Part shown: piece after piece, positions 32,606 to 40,374 of the stretch
Numbering within the stretch: the first letter of the stretch is position 1
Layout of the letters: every line of letters starts with the position of its first letter
Assembly (NCBI GenBank): GCA_009692725.1
Contig: SHYP01000008.1
Coordinates: 1-57,646, forward strand
Length of the DNA: 57,646 bases
Source: Dehalococcoidia bacterium
GTDB taxonomy: Bacteria > Chloroflexota > Dehalococcoidia > UBA2979
Direction: 5' to 3'
The notes under the pieces: generated by a model
What the model saw: only the letters and a program-made list of their open reading frames with translations
Databases searched by the model: none
Told to the model about the DNA's origin: nothing
Made by a program: the position numbers and the translations under genes

Positions 32606-34227
32606 AGCGCGACTCCTGCGCTCTCGGCCGGCGTCTCGCTGGCGGCGCTGTGGTCCATGCGGCCCGCGCGCGAGAGCGGCCAGTACCGCAGCTCCACGCG
32701 ACCGATCAGGTATTGCTGCTTGAGCGTGCCCCACGAATGCGAGTCGTACGAGTTGTTGCGGTTGTCGCCGAGCACGAACATCGAGCCCTCCGGCACCGTG
32801 ATCGGCCCGAACTCGTACGCGACCGGCTGGGACAGGTACGGCTCCTGCACCGGTACCCCGTCGATCATCAGCACGCCGGAGCGCACCTCCACCGTCTGCC
32901 CCTGCGTCGCGATGATGCGCTTGATGAAGGCGCGCTCCGGGTTCTGCGGGAAGCGGAACACCACGATATCGCCCGCCTGCGCCCTGCCGAACGGCTGCCA
33001 GTGCTGCTCGTCCGTCCACGGCAGCCACGAGACGTTGAACGAGCGATACGCGAGCTTGTTCACGATCAGCATCTCGCCGTTCGCGAAGGTCGGCTCCATC
33101 GAGCCGCCATCGACGACGAAGTTCTGGGCGATCGAGCGCACCGCTACGAACATTAACAGCGCGAGCGCCAGCACATCGAGCGCCTCCACGGCGCCGCGCA
33201 CGAGCGCGCCCCAGCGCGAGCCGCGCGCTTCGCCGCGCACGCGCAGGCCCGGCAGCGCCATCGTCGCCGCGCCGCCGGCGGACGCCGCGACCTGCCACGA
33301 GGGCTGGTCGCCGCGCGCCTGGTCACTGAACACGTTGCGCCAGGCGCTGCCCGTTTCCACGGCGCTTGGCCCGTCCTTCAGCGCGACCACCCATGCGGGC
33401 GGCGTCGGAGGCCCCAGCTCATCGACGCCTGTGCTGGCGTCGTTGGCCGAGGCGCTGCGCTCGAAGCTGAGCACCCGCCCGCTCTCCGCGGCCACGAGCT
33501 CCCGCCGCGGCGCGTCGTCCGGTGCCTCGGGGGCGGGCGCATCCTCGAACTCGTGCGGCGGTGGGGGCGTGGCGGGCGGCAGCTGTGCCGCGGGGCGAAT
33601 CGACAACGGGAAGTCCGGTGCCGGCGTCTCGACGGGGTCGTGTCGCGGCTCGACGCTGGCGATCGGCTCGCGGAAGGGCGGCGCCGGCGTCGCCAGCTCT
33701 GAGAGGTCCGCGAACATCCGCTCCCAGCGGCCGTTGTCGCCGTCGGCCGGGTGCCCCGACGGGGGCGGCGGTACGGCCCCGAACAACGGGGGCGGGGCCG
33801 AAGCGCTGGCCTCGTCGTCGGCCGCCTCGCCGTCGTCCCGCTCTGGCTCGCTCGGCGGGAAGAGCAGGCGCGGCCGCAGCGGCAGCGGCGCTCGGTCATC
33901 GGAGGGGTCGGCGGGTGACGGTACGTCGTCGGCGCCCGACTCCGGGCGCCCGGCAGCGCTGATATCCGTCAGCGGCGCCTCGGCGGCCGTCTCGACGTCG
34001 GCGGCCTCGTCGTCACCACCCGGCTCGTCACCCGCGGTGCCCGGGAAGGCCGGCGAAGGCGCGAACTCCGGCAGGTCCGCGAAGTAGCGGTCCCACTTGC
34101 TCGCGTTGTTATTCGATGCGCCGCTCGGGGCAGACCCGCCCGAATCTGGGCCGCTTGAGGCCGGGATGGCGGCGGGCTCGGCCTCGCCGACGCCTGGCAG
34201 GGGGCCCGGATGCTGCTCGTCGGTCAT
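32584..34227 (-). CDS. lepB: Signal peptidase I with a long disordered N-terminal tail
   Basis: A 547-residue protein; type I signal peptidases are usually 180-320. The catalytic part is the last ~210 residues: one membrane segment (about 345-365, VLALALLMFVAVRSIAQNF), nucleophile Ser376 in VDGGSMEPTF, Lys436 in AFIKRIIAT, and VLGDNRNNSYDSHSWG. Residues 1-335 are acidic, Pro-rich and disordered, and would be cytoplasmic. They contain three copies of a short motif: KWDRYFADLPE (44-54), RWERMFADLSE (167-177) and AWRNVFSDQAR (295-305), that is, W-[DER]-[RN]-x-F-[AS]-D. It follows the aldolase by 18 bases and overlaps pyrE. Confidence 0.9.
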   Translation of the reverse strand: MTDEQHPGPLPGVGEAEPAAIPASSGPDSGGSAPSGASNNNASKWDRYFADLPEFAPSPAFPGTAGDEPGGDDEAADVETAAEAPLTDISAAGRPESGADDVPSPADPSDDRAPLPLRPRLLFPPSEPERDDGEAADDEASASAPPPLFGAVPPPPSGHPADGDNGRWERMFADLSELATPAPPFREPIASVEPRHDPVETPAPDFPLSIRPAAQLPPATPPPPHEFEDAPAPEAPDDAPRRELVAAESGRVLSFERSASANDASTGVDELGPPTPPAWVVALKDGPSAVETGSAWRNVFSDQARGDQPSWQVAASAGGAATMALPGLRVRGEARGSRWGALVRGAVEALDVLALALLMFVAVRSIAQNFVVDGGSMEPTFANGEMLIVNKLAYRSFNVSWLPWTDEQHWQPFGRAQAGDIVVFRFPQNPERAFIKRIIATQGQTVEVRSGVLMIDGVPVQEPYLSQPVAYEFGPITVPEGSMFVLGDNRNNSYDSHSWGTLKQQYLIGRVELRYWPLSRAGRMDHSAASETPAESAGVALSPSTAR

Positions 34228-34245
34228 CGCAGCCAGTATAGGCGG

Positions 34246-35076
34246 TCACGCCCGGCGGGACGCCCTTAAGGATTCGATCCGTAATTGGGCAGCTGCGGCC
34301 ACCGCCTCGCGTGCGCGACGCAGCGCGGGGCGCGGATCCGCGTCCACCCCAGCGGCGAGCGCGCGCGCGAATGCCGCGTGGATCTCCGTGCTGATGTTCA
34401 CCTTGCGGATGCCCGCGTCCACCGCCGCCGTCAGATCGCGTGGCGACACCCCGGAGCCGCCGTGCAGCACCAGCGGCAGCGCACGCGTCGCCGCCCGCAG
34501 CTCGCGCACCAGATCGAGGCGCACCGTACCCGTGAGCCCGTGCGCCGTGCCCACCGAGACCGCCAGCGCGCTCACTTGCGTCTCCTCGACGAAGCGCCGC
34601 GCCGCGGCCGGCTCCGTGAGGATAGCCTCCGACGTCACCACCCCGGGCTCACGCCCGCCGACGTGGCCGAGCTCCGCCTCCAGCGCGAGCCCCGCCGCAG
34701 CGGCAACCACGTACGCCTCCCGCGTCTCGCGCAGGTTGCGTTCGAAGGGCAGCGTGGAGCCGTCGAACATCAGCGATGTGAACCCGGCCGCCACCGCCGC
34801 GCGCAGCTGTGCGACGCTCTCGCCGTGGTCGAGGTGCACCGCCACGGGCACCGTGGCGCGCGCCGCCAGCGCCCGCCCCAACGCCGCCGCCACCTCGATC
34901 CCGCCGAGGTGCGCGAGGTTCGACGTGTTGCACTGCAGCAGCAGCGGCGCACGCAGCGCCTCCGCCGCGTCCAGCACGCCGAGCGCCAGTTCGATGTTCG
35001 AGATGTTGAAGCCGGGCACGGCGTAGCCGCCCGCCTCCGCCGCAGCCAGCAACTCGCGACCGCCGACGAGCGGCAT
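34246..35076 (-). CDS. Class II fructose/tagatose-bisphosphate aldolase family
   Basis: A 276-residue class II aldolase, zinc dependent. Marks: AVPGFNISNIELALGVLDAA, VPVAVHLDHGESVAQL (zinc His and catalytic Asp region), SLMFDGSTLPFERN, LEAELGHVGG, VGTAHGLTG, LVLHGGSGVSPRDL and GIRKVNISTEIH. Specificity between fructose-1,6- and tagatose-1,6-bisphosphate cannot be read from sequence here, so no symbol is given. ATG 35076 follows GGGAG. It heads a leftward aldolase-lepB-pyrE run, divergent from the sigma factor gene. Confidence 0.88.
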   Translation of the reverse strand: MPLVGGRELLAAAEAGGYAVPGFNISNIELALGVLDAAEALRAPLLLQCNTSNLAHLGGIEVAAALGRALAARATVPVAVHLDHGESVAQLRAAVAAGFTSLMFDGSTLPFERNLRETREAYVVAAAAGLALEAELGHVGGREPGVVTSEAILTEPAAARRFVEETQVSALAVSVGTAHGLTGTVRLDLVRELRAATRALPLVLHGGSGVSPRDLTAAVDAGIRKVNISTEIHAAFARALAAGVDADPRPALRRAREAVAAAAQLRIESLRASRRA

Positions 35077-35108
35077 GCAGCACTCCCGACGTGTGCGCGC
35101 GTACCCAC

Positions 35109-35136
35109 TGAACGCAGCCGGGGCGCATGCTACGCT
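35109..35136 (+). promoter_or_regulatory. Possible ECF-type autoregulated promoter
   Basis: TGAAC (35109-35113), a 17-base spacer and TACGCT (35131-35136) lie upstream of the sigma factor gene. GAAC is reminiscent of ECF-sigma -35 boxes. The fit is weak and rests on one site. Confidence 0.25.
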
Positions 35137-35166
35137 CGGCCAACGGGCGGGGCGAGCGGAACACAC

Positions 35167-35817
35167 GTGGATGCACGCCCTGAGCGCGTCGACGTGGCGC
35201 TCGGCGACTCCGCCGAGCTCGTACGCCGCGTGCAGCAGGGCGAGCTCGCGGCGTTCAACGCGCTCGTGCTGCGGCACCAGGACCAGGCCTACGGGCTCGC
35301 GCTGCGCTTCCTCGGCTCGCCCCAGGCCGCCGAAGACGTCACCCAGGAGGCGTTCCTGCGCGCCTACCGCAACCTCGGGTGCTTTCGCGGCGAACGCTTC
35401 CACGCCTGGCTGCTGACCATCGTCGCGAACGCCGCGCGTGACGAGCTGCGGCGCGCGCGCCGGCGGCCGCAGCAATCGCTGGACGCCGCCCGCGTCGACG
35501 ACGAGCGGCCCTTCATCGACCCGCCCGACCCGGGGCCGCCGCCAGAGCAGAACGTGCTGCGCGGCGAGCTGCGCGTGCGGCTGGAGCAGGCGCTGCGCAC
35601 GCTGCCGGAGGAGTGGCGAATGCTCGTGCTGCTCGCCGACGTGCACGAGCTTGCGTACGAGGAGATCGCTGCCGCCGCCGGCATCCCCGTCGGCACGGTC
35701 AAGTCCCGCCTCAGCCGCGCGCGGGCGCGGCTACGCACCGAGTTGCGCGCCGAGCTGCGCCCGACCACCGCCACGCCGGCCGCGGAACCCGGCACGCCGC
35801 CGGGTCGTCATGACTAG
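35167..35817 (+). CDS. ECF-family RNA polymerase sigma factor
   Basis: A 216-residue sigma-70 factor with regions 2 and 4 only. Region 2: AFNALVLRHQDQAYGLALRF, GSPQAAEDVTQEAFLRAYRN and FHAWLLTIVANAARDELRR. Region 4: LRTLPEEWRMLVLLADVHEL and IPVGTVKSRLSRARARL. The linker (about 110-150) is Pro and Asp rich. GTG 35167 is the start. The anti-sigma gene follows immediately, and a SIMPL lipoprotein comes next, forming a likely envelope-stress unit. Target genes are not known. Confidence 0.9.
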   Translation: MDARPERVDVALGDSAELVRRVQQGELAAFNALVLRHQDQAYGLALRFLGSPQAAEDVTQEAFLRAYRNLGCFRGERFHAWLLTIVANAARDELRRARRRPQQSLDAARVDDERPFIDPPDPGPPPEQNVLRGELRVRLEQALRTLPEEWRMLVLLADVHELAYEEIAAAAGIPVGTVKSRLSRARARLRTELRAELRPTTATPAAEPGTPPGRHD

Positions 35818-36954
35818 GTGATGCGCATGCGCTGGTGGCGACGCCACGACTCCGACCTACTCAACGCGCCGAACGCGCCCGAGGCGGCGCGCGACGAGCT
35901 GGTGTCCGCCTACCTCGACGGCGCGCTCGACGCGCCCGCCGTCGCCTCGCTCGAGCGCGCGCTCGCCACCGACCCGGCACTGCGCGAGGAACTCGCGGAG
36001 CTGCGCGCCCTCCGCGCCGCGCTCGCCTCGCTGGACCCGGTGCGCGCGCCCCGTTCGTTCGCCCTCAGCCCGTCCGCCCTCGGGTCGTCCGCCTCCCGGC
36101 CGGCCGCCGCGCACGCCCGCGCATCGCGACTCGAGCTCGCGATGCGCGCCGGAGCGGTCGCCGCTGCCGTCGCGAGCTTCGCAGTGCTCGGCGCCGGGCT
36201 GCGCGACCCCGCTGTCGAGCGCACGGCATCGAGCGCCCCGCAGGACCTGCGCGCGGCCGGCGGCACGCAGGCCCAGGCCGAGGCGGGCGGTGCGGCCGCC
36301 GTCCCGACCGCCGCACCGCCACAGGAGTCGCCCGCCGCCCCGCTCGCCGCCCCCGCGCTCGCTCCGCCCGCCGCGACCGCTGCTCTCGCCGCGCCGCCCG
36401 CCCCCACGGTCGCGACGTCCGAGGGCGCGCGGGCGGCCGCCGCGCCTACCGCAGTCGCAGCGCCCGCGTTCGGCGCGACTCCGCCCGGCGGCGCGTCCGC
36501 CGCGGGCGCGACGGCCGCGGCCACCCTGCCGAGCGCGAGCGGCGCGGCGCTAGCCGCCCCGCCCGCGACTGGCTCGTCGTCGGCCACTCCTGCGGCGCCC
36601 TCCGCCCTAACGCCGGCCGCCGGCGCCGTGATCGCCGCGCCGCCCGCCGCCCCGACCGTCGCCGCGCGCGTCGCGGCGCCGTCGACGCCGCTCGCCGATG
36701 TCGCTCCCGCCGCCCCCGCCATCGCCCCAACGCTCGCACCGCTCGACGCGGGCAAGGCGGCCGGCGCCGCCGACGGCGGGGCGCAGTCGGTGCTGCCAGA
36801 GCAGCCCGGCGAAGAAGTCGAGGGCGACGCCCAGCGGCGCTCCCGCGGCTTCGACACGGGGGGAACGATCGCACTCGCCCTCGGCGCGGCGGCCGTCGCG
36901 CTCGCCGTCGCCTCCAGCGTGCTCTACGCGCGCCGCAACCGGCGGCACGCGTGA
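35818..36954 (+). CDS. Anti-sigma factor with a long Ala/Pro-rich exterior region
   Basis: A 378-residue protein (GTG 35818 or ATG 35821). Residues ~25-75 form the helical sigma-binding domain (DELVSAYLDGALDAPAVASL and RALATDPALREELAELRAL), without the HxxxCxxC zinc motif. A membrane segment is at about 108-125 (RAGAVAAAVASFAVLGAGL). About 220 residues of Ala, Pro and Thr rich low-complexity sequence follow, then a second membrane segment near the C-terminus (TIALALGAAAVALAVASSVL) and the basic end YARRNRRHA. Two segments would put both termini inside with a long loop outside. That is unusual for this family. Confidence 0.7.
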   Translation: MMRMRWWRRHDSDLLNAPNAPEAARDELVSAYLDGALDAPAVASLERALATDPALREELAELRALRAALASLDPVRAPRSFALSPSALGSSASRPAAAHARASRLELAMRAGAVAAAVASFAVLGAGLRDPAVERTASSAPQDLRAAGGTQAQAEAGGAAAVPTAAPPQESPAAPLAAPALAPPAATAALAAPPAPTVATSEGARAAAAPTAVAAPAFGATPPGGASAAGATAAATLPSASGAALAAPPATGSSSATPAAPSALTPAAGAVIAAPPAAPTVAARVAAPSTPLADVAPAAPAIAPTLAPLDAGKAAGAADGGAQSVLPEQPGEEVEGDAQRRSRGFDTGGTIALALGAAAVALAVASSVLYARRNRRHA

Positions 36955-36992
36955 CCGCCACCCGTGACTGGCGTAACGCAAAGGAGACCGCG

Positions 36993-37760
36993 ATGACCGT
37001 TCGAATCGCCCGCACCCGCGGCGGGCGCGCGCTGACCGTGGCGCTACTGGGCGGCGTGGCGCTGCTCGCCGCGGCCTGCACGTCCAACACCGACGTCACG
37101 CTCACCTCGCCGGAGCAGACCGGCGTCGCCGTCAGCGGTGAGGGCGTGGTCACGGTCGTGCCGGATGTCGGCACCTTCACCGCCGGCATCGAGGTCACAC
37201 GACCCACCGTCGCCGCGGCGCGCGAGGAGGCGGCGCGCGCCGCCGCCGCGCTCACCGCCGCTGTGCGCGCCCTCGGCGTCGAGCAGCGCGACGTGCGCAC
37301 CGTGTCGTTCACCGTCAACCCGCAGTACGACCTGCGCGCGCCGAACGGGCGGCCCATGATCACCGGCTACACCGTGAGCAACGTCGTGACCGTCAAGGTG
37401 CGCAAGGTCGACGATCTCTCGAAGGTGCTCGACGCCGCCGTCGCGGCGGGCGGCAACGCGACGCGCGTGCAGCAGATCGCGTTCGAGGTCGGCGATCCGC
37501 AGCGCTTCGAGGTGGAAGCGCGCGACCTCGCGATGGCCGACGCGAAGCGCCGCGCCGAGCAGCTCGCGAAGGCTGCCGGCGCCTCGCTCGGCCGCGTGCG
37601 CGCCGTGTCAGAGGCGGTCGCGGGCGGCCCGGAGCTCCTCAGGCGCCTCGCGGCGCCCGCGACCGGCGCCAGCTTAGACTCCGACACGCCGACGCCGGTG
37701 AGCCTCGGCGAGACCGAGCTGCGCCTGACCGTCAGCGTCGTGTACGATCTCGACGAGTAG
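36993..37760 (+). CDS. SIMPL-domain (DUF541) lipoprotein
   Basis: A 255-residue protein with a lipoprotein signal: ALTVALLGGVALLAAACTSN, Cys near residue 29 (lipobox LAAAC). The SIMPL/DUF541 domain follows: VSGEGVVTVVPDVGTFTAGI, EQRDVRTVSFTVNPQYD, ITGYTVSNVVTVKVRKVDDL, and ends LSLGETELRLTVSVVYDLDE-like. These proteins are periplasmic or outer-leaflet and of unknown biochemical role. ATG 36993 sits six bases after AAAGGAG (36980-36986). Likely co-expressed with the sigma and anti-sigma pair. Confidence 0.85.
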   Translation: MTVRIARTRGGRALTVALLGGVALLAAACTSNTDVTLTSPEQTGVAVSGEGVVTVVPDVGTFTAGIEVTRPTVAAAREEAARAAAALTAAVRALGVEQRDVRTVSFTVNPQYDLRAPNGRPMITGYTVSNVVTVKVRKVDDLSKVLDAAVAAGGNATRVQQIAFEVGDPQRFEVEARDLAMADAKRRAEQLAKAAGASLGRVRAVSEAVAGGPELLRRLAAPATGASLDSDTPTPVSLGETELRLTVSVVYDLDE

Positions 37761-37780
37761 CGCGCGCGGCGCGTCGCACG

Positions 37781-37822
37781 GGGCCCGCGCGCACAGTACG
37801 ATTGTCCGAGCGCGGGCCCTTT
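37781..37822 (+). terminator. Hairpin terminator after the SIMPL gene
   Basis: GGGCCCGCGC (37781-37790) and GCGCGGGCCC (37810-37819) form a perfect 10-bp stem with a 19-base loop, followed by TTT. It separates the sigma unit from dcd. Confidence 0.55.
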
Positions 37823-37872
37823 CGGCAAGGCCGAAGAGCGCATCGCGCGCGCGCTCCATCGGCGGTGCCACC

Positions 37873-38442
37873 GTGATCCTGAGCGACCGATCGATCGCCG
37901 AAGCGCTCGCCTCCGGCCGGCTCGTGATCGCGCCGCTCGGCGAGGACGCGCTCCAGCCCGCGTCGCTCGATATCCGCCTGGACCGCACCTTCCGCGTCTT
38001 CCGCCACCACCGCCGCGCCTACATCGACGTGCGCGAGTCCGTCGACGACCTCACCGCCATCGAGGAGATCGCGGATAACGAGCCGTTCGTGCTGCATCCC
38101 GGCGAGTTCGTGCTCGGCTCCACCCTCGAGCGCGTGCAGCTCGGCGACGACATCGTCGCGCGCGTGGAGGGCAAGTCATCGCTCGGGCGGCTCGGGCTGC
38201 TCGTGCACGCGACGGCCGGCTACGTCGACCCCGGCTGGGACGGCCACCTCACGATGGAGCTCTCGAACGTCTCCAACCTGCCGATTCGCCTCTACTACGG
38301 CATGAAGATCGGCCAGCTCTCCTTCGCCGAGCTGACCACGCGCGCCGACCGCCCCTACGGCTCCCCCGGCCTCCGCTCGAAGTACCAGGGCCAGACCGGC
38401 CCCACCGCCAGCCGCGGCTACCAGGACTACCGCGCCCCGTGA
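37873..38442 (+). CDS. dcd: dCTP deaminase
   Basis: A 189-residue Dcd, from GTG 37873. Marks: LGEDALQPASLDIRLDRTFR, GEFVLGSTLERVQLGDDIV, RVEGKSSLGRLGLLVHATAG, YVDPGWDGHLTMELSNVSNL, and the C-terminal SKYQGQTGPTASR that closes the active site. The family may be monofunctional (dCTP to dUTP) or bifunctional (to dUMP), which the sequence alone does not settle. The REP-like repeat follows. Confidence 0.92.
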   Translation: MILSDRSIAEALASGRLVIAPLGEDALQPASLDIRLDRTFRVFRHHRRAYIDVRESVDDLTAIEEIADNEPFVLHPGEFVLGSTLERVQLGDDIVARVEGKSSLGRLGLLVHATAGYVDPGWDGHLTMELSNVSNLPIRLYYGMKIGQLSFAELTTRADRPYGSPGLRSKYQGQTGPTASRGYQDYRAP

Positions 38443-38476
38443 CCGCCGGCGGCCCCCCGCCCCTCGCCGTCTTGCC

Positions 38477-38523
38477 TCCCCCTCGCCTCGCAACGCGGGG
38501 AGAGGGGGCCGGGGGGTGAGGGT
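38477..38523. repeat. REP-like GC-rich intergenic repeat, copy 2
   Basis: Matches copy 1 (6657-6702): CCCCCTCGCCTCGC, a loop, GCGGGGAGAGGGGG, then GGCCGGGG and GTGAGGGTC. It abuts ribD; a GTG inside the repeat (38516) is in frame with ribD. Confidence 0.6.
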
Positions 38524-38533
38524 CCGCCACGCC

Positions 38534-39634
38534 GTGACCTCGCTCTACATGACGCAGGCGCTCACAGAGGCGGAGCGCGGGCTCGGCTGGTCCTCGCCCA
38601 ACCCCGCCGTCGGCGCCGTCGTCGTGCACGCGGGCGAGGTCGTCGGCCGCGGCCACACGCAGCCGCCCGGGGGCGACCACGCCGAGATCGGCGCGCTGCG
38701 CGAGGCCGGTGCGCGCGCCGCCGGCGCCACCGTGTACGTGACGCTCGAGCCCTGCGGTCACACCGGCCGCACGCCACCGTGCACGCAAGCGCTGCTGCGC
38801 GCCGGCGTCGCGCAGGTGCGCTACGCCATCGCCGACCCCGACCCGCTCGTGAGCGGCGACGGCCATCGCCAGCTCGCTGCCGCGGGCGTCGCCATCGAGG
38901 CCGGCGACGGCGACGCGGAGGCCGCCGAGCTGCTCGAGGGCTACCTCACGCACCGCCGCACCGGCCTGCCCTTCGTCATCGCGAAGTTCGCGTCGTCGCT
39001 CGACGGGCGCATCGCGGCCGCGTCCGGCGACTCGCGCTGGGTCTCGGGGCCCGAGGCGCGCGCCTGGGCGCACGAGCAGCGCGCCCGCGTCGACGCCATC
39101 GTCGTCGGCTCGAACACCGTGCTACAGGACGACCCGCAGCTCAGCGCGCGCCCCGCGGACTGGCCCGGGCCCGTGCACCAGCCGTGGCGCGTGGTCGTGG
39201 ACTCCACCGGCCGCGTGCCAGCCACCGCCGCCGTGCTGCGCGGCGGTGATCGGCCCACGCTCGTCGCGACGACGGCCGCAGCGCCTTCCGCGTGGCGCGC
39301 CGAGCTCACCCGCGCGAGCGCCGAGCTGCTGGAGCTGCCATCCGACGCCGGGCGCGTGGACCTCGCCGCGCTGCTGGCCGCGCTCGGCGCGCGCGGCGTG
39401 CTGACCGTGCTCGTCGAGGGCGGCGGCACGCTGCTCGGTGCGCTCTTCGACCGGCACCTCGTGCAGCGCGTGCACGCGATCATCGCGCCGCTGATCATCG
39501 GGGCCGCCGAGGCACCACCCGCCGTCGCCGGCCGCGGCGCACTCGCGATCGCTGACGCGGCCCGCCTGCACGGGGTCCGCTCCTGTCGGCTCGGCGAGGA
39601 CGTGCTGGTGAGCGGACTCGTCGGCTGGCAGTAA
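38534..39634 (+). CDS. ribD: Bifunctional riboflavin biosynthesis deaminase/reductase
   Basis: A 366-residue RibD. The N-terminal deaminase has the zinc motif HAEIGALREAG and TLEPCGHTGRTPPCTQALL; the C-terminal reductase starts near residue 150 with FVIAKFASSLDGRIAAASGD, DAIVVGSNTVLQDDPQLSAR and VLVEGGGTLLGALFDR. Start choice: GTG 38534 gives VTSLYMTQALTEAERG; ATG 38549 is possible, and GTG 38516 lies within the REP-like repeat so is unlikely. First gene of the rib cluster. No FMN riboswitch was found upstream. Confidence 0.9.
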   Translation: MTSLYMTQALTEAERGLGWSSPNPAVGAVVVHAGEVVGRGHTQPPGGDHAEIGALREAGARAAGATVYVTLEPCGHTGRTPPCTQALLRAGVAQVRYAIADPDPLVSGDGHRQLAAAGVAIEAGDGDAEAAELLEGYLTHRRTGLPFVIAKFASSLDGRIAAASGDSRWVSGPEARAWAHEQRARVDAIVVGSNTVLQDDPQLSARPADWPGPVHQPWRVVVDSTGRVPATAAVLRGGDRPTLVATTAAAPSAWRAELTRASAELLELPSDAGRVDLAALLAALGARGVLTVLVEGGGTLLGALFDRHLVQRVHAIIAPLIIGAAEAPPAVAGRGALAIADAARLHGVRSCRLGEDVLVSGLVGWQ

Positions 39635-39747
39635 GGCCGGCCGCGATGCGCGCTGGTGGCGATGGGCTACGATGGAGCTCGCAACGGGCCGGTGCAGGGG
39701 GGCGGGTCCCCGCAGCGAGGTCCGGGCAGCCAGGAGCAGGAGGCGAC

Positions 39748-40353
39748 GTGTTCACGGGCATCGTCGAGGAGGTCGGGAACATCGCGCGGCGCGACGGCGG
39801 CGAGCTGGTCGTCGCGTGCTCGGTCGTCCTCGAAGGCACGAAACTCGGCGACTCGATCGCAGTGAACGGCGTCGATCTCACGGTGCGCGCGATGGACGCC
39901 GGGTCGCTCACCTTCGACGTGATGCCGGAGACGTACCGGCGCTCCAATCTCGTGGAGCTCGCGCCGGGCGCGCGCGTGAACCTCGAGCGCTCCGTGCGCC
40001 CCACCGACCGCCTCTCCGGTCATATCGTGCGCGGCGTGGTCGAGACGACATGTACGCTGGAGAGCGTGACGCCGGAGGGCGAGGCGCTGGTGCTGCGCTA
40101 CCGCACGCCGCCGGAGTACCTCCGCTATATCGTCATGAAGGGCCCGGTCTGCATCGACGGCGTGTCGTTGACGGTGATGGCGCGCGACGCTGAGTCGTTC
40201 TCCGTGTCGATCGTGCAATTCACGCAGGAGCACACGAACCTGCTGTCGCGGCGGCCCGGCGACCGCATCAACCTCGAGACGGATATTCTGGCGCGCTACG
40301 TCGAGCAGCTGCTCGAGGCGCGCGAGCAAGAGCGCGCGAGCGCAGCGCAGTAA
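39748..40353 (+). CDS. ribE: Riboflavin synthase alpha subunit
   Basis: A 201-residue riboflavin synthase made of two lumazine-binding repeats: FTGIVEEVGNIARRDGG with GDSIAVNGVDLTVRAM, and GHIVRGVVETTCTLESV with GPVCIDGVSLTVMARD. GTG 39748 follows AGGAGG. It is 113 bases after ribD. The usual first-repeat motif NGACLTV is changed to NGVDLTV (the Cys is missing); whether this matters cannot be judged from sequence. Confidence 0.92.
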   Translation: MFTGIVEEVGNIARRDGGELVVACSVVLEGTKLGDSIAVNGVDLTVRAMDAGSLTFDVMPETYRRSNLVELAPGARVNLERSVRPTDRLSGHIVRGVVETTCTLESVTPEGEALVLRYRTPPEYLRYIVMKGPVCIDGVSLTVMARDAESFSVSIVQFTQEHTNLLSRRPGDRINLETDILARYVEQLLEAREQERASAAQ

Positions 40354-40374
40354 CAGGTCGCGGAGGCCGCAAGC

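Noticed and set aside
39635..39747. FMN riboswitch upstream of ribE, or before ribD
   Set aside because: The conserved RFN sequence elements were not found in the ribD-ribE spacer or upstream of ribD.
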